Assembly (NCBI RefSeq): GCF_003201195.1
Contig: NZ_QICQ01000017.1
Coordinates: forward strand, 1 to 56,015
From: Nitrosomonas eutropha
GTDB lineage: Bacteria > Pseudomonadota > Gammaproteobacteria > Burkholderiales > Nitrosomonadaceae
Reading direction: 5' to 3'
DNA: 56,015 nt
Positions within the stretch are counted from its first letter, which is position 1. Every line of letters begins with the position of its first letter. This document shows positions 23,415-32,423 of this stretch, piece after piece. Made by a program: the position numbers and the translations under genes. Below the pieces are notes generated by a model that was not told the DNA's origin, did no database searches, and saw only the letters and a list, made by a program, of their open reading frames with translations.

Positions 23415-24080
23415 TTACATTCTTGGCCAGATCAGCAGACGGATAGGGGTGGGGTTGTAGGCATTACACGGATTATTCAATTGCGGACAATTTGAAATCA
23501 GTACCACCACATCCATTTCGGCGTGCATTTCCACATATTTGCCGGGCGCTGATACACCATCGGCAAACTCCAGGTTACCTTCTTCAGTTACTGGAACATT
23601 CATGAAGAAATTGATGTTGGCGGGGATATCGCGCTTGCTCATACCGAGTCGTTCACACACCGGATCATGCGCCAAGGCATGCAGAAAATTATCCCGACAG
23701 CTGTGCATCGGGTATTTATCCAGCGCATAGCGAGTGGTATTGCTTTCGGCCGCGCAGGCACCGCCTACCGTATCATGTCGCCCACAGGTATCCGCTGTAA
23801 TGGTGAGCATGACATTACCGAAATTGGAATACAGTTTGCTGCCGGTTGTCAGATACAGACTATGTTGCCGGCATATGGTGTCGGATGCGCTGTAACGCTC
23901 CATTGCATCCTGTGCATTGTAAAAAAGCGTATCGACTGCCTGATTGCCTTCAAGATCAACGATGCGGAATGTTTGCCCCTTTTTTATTTCCTTGACCCAT
24001 GGCTCACCTGCAGCACAAATTTCATTGATAACGGCAAGATCGGGATTTAGTGTGCTTTTAACCAGATTTTTTGTGCTCAT
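23415..24080 (-). CDS. DUF1989 protein, carboxyguanidine deiminase type subunit (first copy)
   Basis: A 221-residue DUF1989 protein, formerly called urea carboxylase-associated protein. Members of this family work as a heteromeric carboxyguanidine deiminase (CgdAB) that turns carboxyguanidine into allophanate and ammonia. Visible motifs are [35 protein letters not shown] with Cys and His likely to bind a metal, and [12 protein letters not shown] strong GGAGG lies upstream of the start. ATGA overlap with the preceding DUF1989 gene means coupled translation. Which of CgdA and CgdB it corresponds to was not resolved. Confidence 0.82.
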   Translation of the reverse strand: MSTKNLVKSTLNPDLAVINEICAAGEPWVKEIKKGQTFRIVDLEGNQAVDTLFYNAQDAMERYSASDTICRQHSLYLTTGSKLYSNFGNVMLTITADTCGRHDTVGGACAAESNTTRYALDKYPMHSCRDNFLHALAHDPVCERLGMSKRDIPANINFFMNVPVTEEGNLEFADGVSAPGKYVEMHAEMDVVVLISNCPQLNNPCNAYNPTPIRLLIWPRM

Positions 24081-24805
24081 TTTTCACCTCCATAAGCATA
24101 AAGACGTCGGGTGTTTTCCAGTGCGCGTGCATTCTCCGCAATGTGGGCACATGCATTCTCTGCGGTAGAGGACGATGGGAATACCGCCAGATCAATCGCA
24201 CCGGGGTGATAGGTTTCCGCCGGATCCAGTGGATGCGAGGCTGCGGATAGCACGATCAGTGTATCCATTACAAAAGCCAGATCCACATGGCCTCCTGCTT
24301 TGCTGTGATTTACATGAAATTGCAATTCTCCAGACAGGCCAGCAGTCACCTTGCTGAAAAAATTGATGTTGGGTACTACGTCACGCCTGCCCAACCCCCA
24401 TTTTCCCAGCTCAATCAGCATGCCATCGAGTCCGCTGCGATACATATCGTTACGCAGTTCCTGATACCGGCCCAGGCCAAATTTCTGGCGTATCAGCCCG
24501 GCGTCACTCAGACCACAAACCGTATCGTTCCAGCCTGCCGTATCTTCAGTGATGCAACAAAAAACCCGTCCCATATCGGAATGGCAGGCATGGCCTTTGG
24601 TTAAGTGGAATGTATGCTGTGTTTTAAGCGTATCTGCCATGTTGTAACGCTCCAGTTTTTCTTCCATGTTGTAAAACAGAACGGCGGCATTGGCGCCTCC
24701 TGCCGCGTCTGTCAGGCGCAACGTGGTTCCTCGACGTACAATTCCCGACCAGTGACACCCGCCGGGAATATGTGTTTCCCAAAGATACTGAACAATCTGA
24801 TTCAT
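24077..24805 (-). CDS. DUF1989 protein, carboxyguanidine deiminase type subunit (second copy)
   Basis: A 242-residue DUF1989 paralogue of its neighbour. It has [36 protein letters not shown] and [11 protein letters not shown]. At the positions where the 221-residue copy has Cys and His (DTCGRHD), this one has Ala and Asn (DTAGWND), so metal binding is probably unequal between subunits, as in a heteromer with one catalytic chain. GAGGAG precedes the start. The gene lies 14 bases after the permease and overlaps the next gene by four bases. Confidence 0.82.
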   Translation of the reverse strand: MNQIVQYLWETHIPGGCHWSGIVRRGTTLRLTDAAGGANAAVLFYNMEEKLERYNMADTLKTQHTFHLTKGHACHSDMGRVFCCITEDTAGWNDTVCGLSDAGLIRQKFGLGRYQELRNDMYRSGLDGMLIELGKWGLGRRDVVPNINFFSKVTAGLSGELQFHVNHSKAGGHVDLAFVMDTLIVLSAASHPLDPAETYHPGAIDLAVFPSSSTAENACAHIAENARALENTRRLYAYGGEK

Positions 24806-24819
24806 ACCTTCACTCCTCG

Positions 24820-26358
24820 TTACAGTGTGTTTTTATCAACCTGCTTCCGGATATCTCCCGGAGCAGTAATGTCCAAAACCTTTTTTATCGCGCGCTTGTA
24901 ACCTGTTTGCACATGCAATGTTGTTAGAATCAACAGGGTGCCCAACACAAGTGGTACCGCCCAGAGCTGCCACCAGCTTGCCCCCGGGGCGGCTATATAG
25001 TCGCGTGGCCAACCAATGTTGATCAGCTCGAATAGTGCCCAGACAAAAGCTATGATATTGATTGCCAATCCCCATTTCCCCAGTCGAAGCGCGCCCAATG
25101 TGGGATTCCACCGGCCAGTTAGCCGTGCATACAGACCAACGCCTGTCGTCATGGAAAACATGGCATATAACCCGCCTGTTCCGAAAGCAATAATGGTTGC
25201 AACTGCGCCATCATTCAGCCCAAAAAGCAGTCCGAGACTGGCCATAAGCACGGTTCCGGCGATTGCATTGCGCGGCAGTTGCGTTTTTCTTGTGACATGC
25301 GAAAAGAAGGTAGGCAGATTCCCTTCGCGCGCCATCGAGAAAACGATGCGTGCAGCGTAATTAACTACCGATGATCCACAGGAAAGAAAAGCTGTCATCA
25401 CAATTATCAGAAATGGCTTGGCAGCCCAGACGCCGATGGTGCTGGCAATAATCGGTGAAATGGGGTCAGAAGTAGCACTGGACTCGATTAACATAGCGTG
25501 ACTAACCGACAACATCAATGCGGAAGAATTGAAAAGCACCACGCTGCCTACCGCCAGCAGGGACAGGAAGATTGCACGTGGAATAATTCTCTCGGGGTTA
25601 TGAGCCTCTTCAGCAATAGTGGAGCAGGAATCGAATCCGATAAATGCCCAGCCTGCAATGGCTAATGCCGCCAGGAAAGCAGTTATGCTGGTAGGCGCCA
25701 GCCCCGTTCCCAAATGCTGGAACAATTCGGAAACGGGATTGATACGGAAGAAGAAAAACAGGATCAGTGCGACACATATCGAGCCCAATACTTCAGCACT
25801 GACCCCGAGTAAGTTGATTATTTTGTAAATTCGCTGGTTAACGATATTAACCAGTGTACAAATCAATAGGAACACACCGCCCCAGATAACTGCTGAGGCA
25901 CCTTGTGTGTCTCCACCCATGACTACTGCAGAAAGCCATATCCCTCCTGTATAGGCAGTCGTGGTCAACATGGCAATTACCGAGCTGACATAAATGATTC
26001 CCGCATACTGGCCTGTCTTTGGCCCTATCAAATGTATGGACCATTTGTAGGCGCCACCGGCAATGGGAAATTGTGATGAAAGCTCGGCATAGACAGTTGC
26101 TACCGTAAGCTGCATGAATAGACTCAGAATAAGTGCGGCAATCCATCCTCCGCCTGTTACCAGATTCTCGACACCAAAAATAGCGTATAGCCCTACTACC
26201 GGTGATACGACCGAGAATCCCAGGGTGCAACAGTTCCAGACACTCATACAGCGACGAAGCTGTCCTGTTTCACGGGTGTTTCCGTATTCTGTTTCAGTTC
26301 CGTCAGCCGACCTGCTATCTGCTGCAGAAAATAAGTCTTTCTTTTCTACTGCTGTCAT
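24820..26358 (-). CDS. APC-family permease, probably for guanidine or a related amine
   Basis: A 512-residue amino acid/polyamine/organocation (APC) transporter with about 12 to 13 predicted helices starting near residue 45. Family motifs include GFSVVSPVVGLYAIFG in the first helix and AELSSQFPIAGGAYKWS in the next. The region GWAFIGFDSCSTIAEEAHNPER is also typical. ATG at 26358 is chosen over the upstream Met at 26409 as it follows a weak AGAGAAGA. It is the first gene behind the leftward guanidine-I riboswitch and close to two DUF1989 genes, so guanidine or another amine is the likely cargo (inference). No transport assay can be read from sequence. Confidence 0.82.
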   Translation of the reverse strand: MTAVEKKDLFSAADSRSADGTETEYGNTRETGQLRRCMSVWNCCTLGFSVVSPVVGLYAIFGVENLVTGGGWIAALILSLFMQLTVATVYAELSSQFPIAGGAYKWSIHLIGPKTGQYAGIIYVSSVIAMLTTTAYTGGIWLSAVVMGGDTQGASAVIWGGVFLLICTLVNIVNQRIYKIINLLGVSAEVLGSICVALILFFFFRINPVSELFQHLGTGLAPTSITAFLAALAIAGWAFIGFDSCSTIAEEAHNPERIIPRAIFLSLLAVGSVVLFNSSALMLSVSHAMLIESSATSDPISPIIASTIGVWAAKPFLIIVMTAFLSCGSSVVNYAARIVFSMAREGNLPTFFSHVTRKTQLPRNAIAGTVLMASLGLLFGLNDGAVATIIAFGTGGLYAMFSMTTGVGLYARLTGRWNPTLGALRLGKWGLAINIIAFVWALFELINIGWPRDYIAAPGASWWQLWAVPLVLGTLLILTTLHVQTGYKRAIKKVLDITAPGDIRKQVDKNTL

Positions 26359-26600
26359 ATAGTTCTTCTCTTGAAGGTTAAGGGCATTTTGTGCTGCTGG
26401 AAACAACAAAATTTACTGCTGGGAAATTAATTGCAGCTGCGGAAGCCCGCAACCTGGGAGTATCTGAACAGGGAAAACGGATATGTAACAGCGCCCCAAC
26501 TGCTAAATAATAGCCAGCGGTTGATGCAAAAGGATAAATGAATGAAGGATTTGAATATTGAACAGAAGTACATGCGTGCGATAACTTTTCCATTGGGGGC

Positions 26601-26634
26601 TCCGGGAGTTCATGTAAAAACATAACCTCCCGGG
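26601..26634 (-). promoter_or_regulatory. Alternative hairpin, expression platform of the leftward riboswitch
   Basis: On the minus strand CCGGGAG at the 3' edge of the aptamer can pair with CTCCCGG about 17 bases on, with an inner ATGT/ACAT stem. This pairing would compete with the aptamer stem that uses the same GCCCGGGAG strand. No T-run follows, so whether it acts on transcription or by another route is open. Confidence 0.5.
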
Positions 26635-26720
26635 CTTTTATCCCTCCGTGGAACCCCTTGAAAGGGCCCGAAACCCTTGGACCAGTCACTTCCCTTGGAA
26701 AGCCGGAACCCTAGTTTCGT
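26624..26720 (-). ncRNA. Guanidine-I (ykkC) riboswitch, leftward
   Basis: Read on the minus strand, the segment has CTAGGGTTCCGG, a short TTCC/GGAA hairpin, ACTGGTCC, a variable hairpin, and the invariant block ACGGAGGGATAAAAGCCCGG, which are the hallmarks of the guanidine-I class. It precedes the permease-DUF1989-carboxylase operon, the natural target of this class. Against the usual GGTCCGAG the sequence reads GGTCCAAG, a single change in a conserved segment. Distance to the permease start is about 265 bases. Confidence 0.9.
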
Positions 26721-26945
26721 AAAGCAACTGTACCTCTAATTATTTTGTTTACCGTGAGAATCCTGATTGGATTCAATCTTGACAAACAAGAACACAATCT
26801 CATTATATACATCAAGATTTTTGAAATACAAGAGAAATATTGTGATTTCAGCAAAGATTCGCTACTCTTGACGTTGTATTTTTGTTTCGACGAGCAGGAC
26901 AAGGTTGCTGCCATGAATTTGTTGCCAGCTACTTGAAATTACTTT
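26721..26945. other. AT-rich spacer between divergent riboswitches
   Basis: About 225 bases separate the two aptamers and must hold both promoters. No convincing -35/-10 pair was assigned; TTGACG at 26868-26873 has no good -10 partner. Short overlapping open frames here are AT-rich and not supported as genes. Confidence 0.4.
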
Positions 26946-27041
26946 GGGCTAGGGTTCCGGCTTTCCAAGGGAAGTGACTGGTCCGAGGGCCCGAGGCTTC
27001 TCCATAACGAAGCGCCACGGAGGGATAAAAGCCCGGGAGAT
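26946..27041 (+). ncRNA. Guanidine-I (ykkC) riboswitch, rightward
   Basis: The plus strand has CTAGGGTTCCGG, CTTTCCAAGGGAAGTG hairpin, ACTGGTCCGAGGGC, a variable hairpin GCTTC/GAAGC, then ACGGAGGGATAAAAGCCCGG. All invariant guanidine-I positions that I know appear intact. It lies 263 bases upstream of the full-length carboxylase. The leader after the aptamer carries no complement to the GCCCGGGAG strand, and an 8-base T-run at 27116-27123 has no clear GC stem before it, so the expression platform is not obvious. Confidence 0.93.
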
Positions 27042-27303
27042 TACATAATGCCAGGTGCATTATTGGTTCTAGTTATTTTCCGACCGTCTGGAGATTTGTT
27101 ATATGTATCGCCTGCTTTTTTTTACCTTTCTTTCCAGCTTTATTCCACACTTCCTGTTTTCTTTCCAATAACTCGTCCATTTACTTGATGATCAGGTGCT
27201 TTTAGATTGCCTTTATAGCACCGGTATTTATTTTTGCTGACATAGTCAGCATGTACCATGATATGGCTTGTTTAATCATATGGAGCCTACAGTAGGAGAA
27301 CCT
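27042..27303 (+). other. Leader between riboswitch and carboxylase
   Basis: The transcript leader of the carboxylase, with TAATGC/GCATTA, GGTGC/GCACC and GCTGA/TCAGC small hairpins and a pyrimidine-rich stretch at 27115-27175. A ribosome binding site AGGAG lies about 8 bases before the ATG at 27304. No gene is seen. Confidence 0.4.
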
Positions 27304-30300
27304 ATGTTTACAAAAATTCTGATTGCCAATCGTGGCGCTATCACCTGCCGTATTATCCGCACATTACGCCGAATGGGAATCAGTAGCGTGGTGGTTTTTA
27401 CCAAAGCTGATGCGTTATCACAACATGTGCTGGATGCCGATGAGAGTATTTTCATCGGCGAAGGACTGGCCAGTGAAAGCTATCTGCGTGCCGATAAAAT
27501 ACTGGATGCTGCGTATCGGACAGGTGCCCAGGCGATCCATCCCGGGTATGGGTTTCTAAGCGAAAATGCCCGGTTTGCAGAACAATGTGCGACGCAAGGA
27601 ATTTGTTTTCTGGGCCCCACACCCGAGCAGATGCGTATCTTTGGCCTGAAGCATACTGCCCGCATGCTTGCACAGCAGCTTGATGTGCCTATGCTGCCGG
27701 GTACCGGATTACTGGAAAGTATCAAAATAGCCTGTCAGGAAGCACTTCGGATTGGCTACCCGGTTATGCTGAAGAGTACGGCGGGGGGAGGTGGTATTGG
27801 CATGCGCTTGTGCCACAGCCAACCGGAACTGGTTGATGCATACGAATCCGTCAGGAATCTGGCACAAAGCAACTTTAGCAATGCCGGTTTGTTTCTGGAA
27901 AAATATATTGATCAGGCCCGTCATGTTGAAGTGCAGATTTTTGGTGATGGCCGGGGGAAAGTGGTTGCGCTGGGAGAGCGCGATTGCTCCATGCAGCGGC
28001 GTAACCAGAAGGTAATCGAAGAAACCCCTGCGCCAGGCCTGTCGCCAGTAACTCGCACAGCGCTGCAGGAAACGGCCGTGCGCTTGGGTGAATCGGTTCA
28101 ATACCAGTCTGCTGGCACAGTGGAGTATGTTTACGACGCCGCTGCCGATCAGTTTTATTTCCTGGAGGTTAATACCCGGCTGCAGGTGGAACACGGTGTG
28201 ACCGAGATGGTGACCGGCATTGATCTGGTTGAATGGATGATTCTGCTTGGTGCTAATGTATTACCGTCGCTGGAATCATTCAATATTCAACCACAGGGGA
28301 CTTCCATTCAGGCGCGTGTATATGCGGAAAACCCGGCGAAAGATTTTCAGCCTTCCAGTGGTTTGTTGAGTGCAGTCGAATTTCCGGCAACTGCACGGAT
28401 TGAGACCTGGGTGGCCGCAGGCTGCGAAGTATCGGCGTTCTATGATCCGATGCTGGCCAAAATCATCGTGCATGCTGCAGATCGCGATCAGGCCATTGAT
28501 CGTTTAGTCACCGCACTGGATAAAACCACCCTTTATGGCATTGAAACCAATCTGGATTACCTCAGACAGGTGTTATCCGGAACAGCATTTCGCAGCGGAC
28601 AAGTCAGCACGCAATACCTTGCCGGGTTTCGCTACCAGCCTCATTCCATGGATGTGCTGAACGCTGGTGTGCAAACGACGGTACAGGATTATCCCGGCAG
28701 AACGGGTTATTGGAACGTAGGTGTGCCGCCTTCCGGACCGATGGACAGCCTGGCTTTTCGTTTGGCTAATCGGCTGGTCGGAAATCCGGATGGTACTGCA
28801 GGACTGGAAATCACCCTGTCCGGGCCCACACTGCGCTTCAACTGTAACAGCCTCATTGCAGTATGCGGCGCTCCTATCAATGTTTGCTTGGATGGCAAAC
28901 CTCTGGCGCAATGGCAGTCACACTTCATCAAAGCGGGCTCACTGTTAAAGTTTGGCAAGATCCGCCAGGCTGGTAGCCGCTCCTACCTGGCTATTCAAGG
29001 CGGAATTCAGGTGCCGGATTACCTAGGTAGTAAGTCTACCTTTACGCTGGGACAGTTCGGCGGACATGCCGGGCGTGCGCTACGCACCGGGGATGTGCTG
29101 CATATTCGGTTTGCAGAAGAAGCTGAACCCAGCATATTGCCTGTCGAGTGTATTCCACATTACACCAACTATTGGGAAATTGGCGTGTTGTACGGCCCGC
29201 ATGGCGCACCGGATTTCTTTACGGAAGCAGATATTGATATGTTTTTTACGACGGACTGGAAGGTGCACCACAATTCCAGCCGCACCGGCGTGCGTCTGAT
29301 TGGTCCCAAGCCACAATGGGCGCGCAAGGATGGAGGGGAAGCCGGACTGCATCCATCGAATATCCATGACAATGCCTACGCGGTCGGCACGATTGATTTT
29401 ACTGGTGATATGCCCATCATTCTTGGTCTGGATGGCCCTAGTTTAGGTGGATTTGTCTGTCCTGCCGTGATTGTACAGGCGGAATTATGGAAAATCGGCC
29501 AACTCAAACCAGGTGATAGTGTGCGCTTTTATCCGCTGACAGTGGAATATGCACTGCTGCTGGAACAGCAACAGGACAAGATGATTCAGGAACCGGATGC
29601 CTTTGCACTCGCGGCGTCTAATATGCCTATGCTCCCGGTTGATCAAGGGAATCCTATATTACACCGGATTCCTGCAACTGACAGGCAGGTGCAGGTTGTT
29701 TACCGACAATCAGGAGACAAATATCTGTTGATTGAATATGGTGAAGCGGTACTCGATATCACATTGCATCTCCGCGCACACGCCTTGATGACCTGGCTGC
29801 AACAGCATATCGATCAAGGGAATTTGTCCGGAATTCTTGATATTACGCCCGGTATTCGCTCTTTACAGATCCATTTTGATTCGCGACTACTGGCGCGTGA
29901 CCAGCTCCTGGACAGGCTCATTGCTGCCGAACAAGATTTGCCGGCCATTGACGATATGGAAATCCCCTCGCGTATCGTACATCTGCCACTCTCCTGGGAT
30001 GACGCTGCTACAAGACTTGCGATTGAAAAGTACATGCAATCAGTCCGGCAAGATGCGCCCTGGTGTCCGAGCAATATTGAATTTATCCGACGCATCAACG
30101 GACTGGAGAATATTGATGAGGTCAAACGTATTGTTTTTGATGCCAGCTATCTGGTCCTGGGGCTAGGAGATGTTTATCTGGGTGCCCCGGTTGCCACACC
30201 GGTCGATCCACGTCATCGTCTCGTCACCACCAAATACAACCCGGCACGTACCTGGACGCCGGAAAATGCAGTTGGAATCGGAGGAGCCTATTTGTGTATT

Positions 30301-30924
30301 TATGGCATGGAGGGCCCGGGTGGATATCAGTTTGTCGGGAGAACGGTGCAGATGTGGAACCGTTATCGTCAAACGCTCGATTTTACTGCTGGCAAACCGT
30401 GGTTGCTGCGTTTTTTTGACCAGATCCGGTTTTATCCTGTTTCCGAGCATGAGCTGCTTGAATTACGTCAAGATTTTATTACGGGTCGCTTCACGCTGCG
30501 CACAGAGGATACGGTCTTCAGTCTGCGCGCTTATCAGGCATTTCTCCAGCAGCATGCAGATAGTATCAAGACATTCAAATCCCGGCAGCAAAAAGCGTTT
30601 GAGGCCGAGCGTGAATGCTGGCAGACAGAGAATATAAAGGATGATATTGGCGAAAATATGCTCGATAGCACTCACACAGAAAACGAGGTCAGCTTGTCGG
30701 ATGGTGCGCACGCTGTCAGTTCGGATGTGACTGGCACCGTGTGGAAGCTGTTGATTGAAACCAGGCAATCAGTCAATATTGGAGATCCGATTATCGTCAT
30801 TGAATCCATGAAGATGGAAATCACCCTGAGTGCGCCTGTCAGCGGGATCGTGCAACAAGTCAGCTGCAAGCAGGGAGATTATGTATGTTCCGGTCAGCTG
30901 TTGCTGATTGTTCAGGAGGAATAA
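27304..30924 (+). CDS. Full-length biotin-dependent urea/guanidine carboxylase
   Basis: A 1206-residue enzyme with all domains of a urea amidolyase-type carboxylase: biotin carboxylase (about 1-445, MFTKILIANRGAI, ATP loop STAGGGGIGMR, catalytic FLEVNTRLQVEHGVTEM), carboxyltransferase KipA-like half (about 455-770, TVQDYPGRTGYWNVGVPPSG), KipI-like half (about 815-1010), and a biotinyl domain (about 1130-1206, VIESMKMEI). Met at 27304 is chosen over the frame start at 27268 for its AGGAG site and family N terminus. No allophanate hydrolase domain is fused. Enzymes of this class behind guanidine-I riboswitches prefer guanidine over urea, so guanidine carboxylase is the more likely function. The stop lies 13 bases inside the convergent mltD-like gene. 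Confidence 0.9.
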   Translation: MFTKILIANRGAITCRIIRTLRRMGISSVVVFTKADALSQHVLDADESIFIGEGLASESYLRADKILDAAYRTGAQAIHPGYGFLSENARFAEQCATQGICFLGPTPEQMRIFGLKHTARMLAQQLDVPMLPGTGLLESIKIACQEALRIGYPVMLKSTAGGGGIGMRLCHSQPELVDAYESVRNLAQSNFSNAGLFLEKYIDQARHVEVQIFGDGRGKVVALGERDCSMQRRNQKVIEETPAPGLSPVTRTALQETAVRLGESVQYQSAGTVEYVYDAAADQFYFLEVNTRLQVEHGVTEMVTGIDLVEWMILLGANVLPSLESFNIQPQGTSIQARVYAENPAKDFQPSSGLLSAVEFPATARIETWVAAGCEVSAFYDPMLAKIIVHAADRDQAIDRLVTALDKTTLYGIETNLDYLRQVLSGTAFRSGQVSTQYLAGFRYQPHSMDVLNAGVQTTVQDYPGRTGYWNVGVPPSGPMDSLAFRLANRLVGNPDGTAGLEITLSGPTLRFNCNSLIAVCGAPINVCLDGKPLAQWQSHFIKAGSLLKFGKIRQAGSRSYLAIQGGIQVPDYLGSKSTFTLGQFGGHAGRALRTGDVLHIRFAEEAEPSILPVECIPHYTNYWEIGVLYGPHGAPDFFTEADIDMFFTTDWKVHHNSSRTGVRLIGPKPQWARKDGGEAGLHPSNIHDNAYAVGTIDFTGDMPIILGLDGPSLGGFVCPAVIVQAELWKIGQLKPGDSVRFYPLTVEYALLLEQQQDKMIQEPDAFALAASNMPMLPVDQGNPILHRIPATDRQVQVVYRQSGDKYLLIEYGEAVLDITLHLRAHALMTWLQQHIDQGNLSGILDITPGIRSLQIHFDSRLLARDQLLDRLIAAEQDLPAIDDMEIPSRIVHLPLSWDDAATRLAIEKYMQSVRQDAPWCPSNIEFIRRINGLENIDEVKRIVFDASYLVLGLGDVYLGAPVATPVDPRHRLVTTKYNPARTWTPENAVGIGGAYLCIYGMEGPGGYQFVGRTVQMWNRYRQTLDFTAGKPWLLRFFDQIRFYPVSEHELLELRQDFITGRFTLRTEDTVFSLRAYQAFLQQHADSIKTFKSRQQKAFEAERECWQTENIKDDIGENMLDSTHTENEVSLSDGAHAVSSDVTGTVWKLLIETRQSVNIGDPIIVIESMKMEITLSAPVSGIVQQVSCKQGDYVCSGQLLLIVQEE

Positions 30925-32276
30925 GGGCTATTGAAGGGTGCAGTCAGCTTGAGCGTCAATTTCTGTCCAATAGAAAGCCGGTCGCTTCCCTTGTTCCACG
31001 AACGAACGGTGTTGATATCAATTCCGTAGCGTCTGGCAATCGCCTGAAGTGTATCTCCCTTTCTGACGGTGTATACGAAGTGTTCTGGCCGGGGAGACTG
31101 CGCTGATGTCTTGAGTAGGTTATGCGCCAGATAGGTTCTTTCCCTGATGCTGTTGCCGTCACGTGGCACCAGCAGTGTCTGCCCTTTTTTCAGCACTGCT
31201 CGCTCGGAGATACCATTGGTCTCGGCCAGTTTCGCAACCGGGATGCGATACCGATTGGATAAATCCTGCAAGGTATCTGCTGGCTGAGCCTGATAAACAC
31301 GCCACGAAACCAGCGCTTTATCATAATTTTCAAGATTATCTACAAAAGTTTTGACCTTGGTGATGGGCAACAGCAAGGCGCGTGGAGATCCTTCTGCCTT
31401 GATGACGGGCCGGTGATACGCCGGATTCAAGGCATTAAATTCATTTTCTGAAATTCCGGCAAGCCTGGCGGCCAGTTGAACGTCGATCTGCTGGGTGATT
31501 GTAATTTGCTCGAAGTAAGGCCGGTTCGGGATGGGTTTCAGCTTGATGCCGTAACGGTTAGGATGGGCAATGATATTTCTGATGGCAATCAGCTTGGAGA
31601 CATAGTTTCTGGTTTCGGAGGGAAGGTCGATCTGCTGGTAGCTGATTGATTTATTCCCACCATGATTTTCGTCAATCGCTTTTTTCAGAGACCCCTGGCC
31701 CCAATTGTATGCGGCCAGCGCCAACTTCCAGTTACCAAACATTTTGTGGAGCATCTGCAGGTAATCCAGCGCCGCCTGAGTGGCGGCGATAATATCGCGT
31801 CGTTCGTCATGCCACCAGTTTTGTTCCAGCCCAAATGCTTTTGCTGTCGAGGGGATAAATTGCCACAATCCTGCTGCATGTCTGTGGGAGTAGGCGTCCG
31901 GGTCAAAAGCGCTTTCAATGATCGGCAGTAACGCAATCTCGGCCGGCATATGTCGTCGCTCCACTTCTTCGATGATATAAAACAGATAGCGCTGACTGCG
32001 TTCAACGACATGATCTATAAACCGCTGGTTTTTACTGAAATTACTTTCGTGGAGTCGAACTTCCTGGCTTTGTGTATTGGTCAGAGAGAATCCAGCCCGT
32101 ACGCGCATCCATAGATCATCTTGCTGTTTGTGTAATGGTGCCTGATACGGCTTTGTTTCCAGAACGGTAATACCGTTATTTTTTTCTAAAGATCTATCGG
32201 CTTGCGCCGTAACAGGAGAAAACGTTAATACTATTGCGGCAATCAATGCCAGTAAGGTATTCGATTTTGTCTTCAT
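30912..32276 (-). CDS. mltD: Membrane-bound lytic murein transglycosylase D-like protein
   Basis: A 454-residue peptidoglycan lytic transglycosylase. It has a signal peptide (about 1-26), an SLT domain at about 95-260 with catalytic Glu in LLPIIESAFDPDAYS and motifs AAGLWQFIPSTAKAFGL and LALAAYNWGQG, and two LysM domains near the C terminus (about 330-378 and 397-446, VRKGDTLQAIARRYGI). The LysM modules bind glycan strands. There is no lipobox, so it is probably soluble or loosely bound in the periplasm, unlike E. coli MltD. It overlaps the carboxylase tail to tail by 13 bases. Confidence 0.85.
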   Translation of the reverse strand: MKTKSNTLLALIAAIVLTFSPVTAQADRSLEKNNGITVLETKPYQAPLHKQQDDLWMRVRAGFSLTNTQSQEVRLHESNFSKNQRFIDHVVERSQRYLFYIIEEVERRHMPAEIALLPIIESAFDPDAYSHRHAAGLWQFIPSTAKAFGLEQNWWHDERRDIIAATQAALDYLQMLHKMFGNWKLALAAYNWGQGSLKKAIDENHGGNKSISYQQIDLPSETRNYVSKLIAIRNIIAHPNRYGIKLKPIPNRPYFEQITITQQIDVQLAARLAGISENEFNALNPAYHRPVIKAEGSPRALLLPITKVKTFVDNLENYDKALVSWRVYQAQPADTLQDLSNRYRIPVAKLAETNGISERAVLKKGQTLLVPRDGNSIRERTYLAHNLLKTSAQSPRPEHFVYTVRKGDTLQAIARRYGIDINTVRSWNKGSDRLSIGQKLTLKLTAPFNSPYSS

Positions 32277-32321
32277 CCGGAATAAAACGAACGGTTCACT
32301 CGCATAATTTTTTTCTGAAAA

Positions 32322-32370
32322 TAAAAAAGGCTGGTCACCTCTATTTTTGAATTTTAAAGTGAACCAGCCG
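32322..32370 (-). terminator. Terminator after nrdB
   Basis: On the minus strand GGCTGGTTCAC pairs with GTGACCAGCC (one bulged base) and is followed by CTTTTTTATTTT, a classical Rho-independent terminator about 55 bases after the nrdB stop. Confidence 0.75.
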
Positions 32371-32423
32371 GCCCGTCCAATATTCTACACCATTTTTCAA
32401 TCAGCAATCGATTGATCAGTATT

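Noticed and set aside
26601..26634. Leftward riboswitch hairpin as a classical terminator
   Set aside because: The stem is good, but no T-run follows; it was kept only as an alternative structure.
26711..26936. Overlapping short frames between the two riboswitches
   Set aside because: AT-rich, overlapping on opposite strands, no ribosome binding site, and they occupy promoter space.
27116..27123. T-run as a Rho-independent terminator in the rightward riboswitch leader
   Set aside because: No stable GC stem directly precedes it, so it was not annotated as a terminator.
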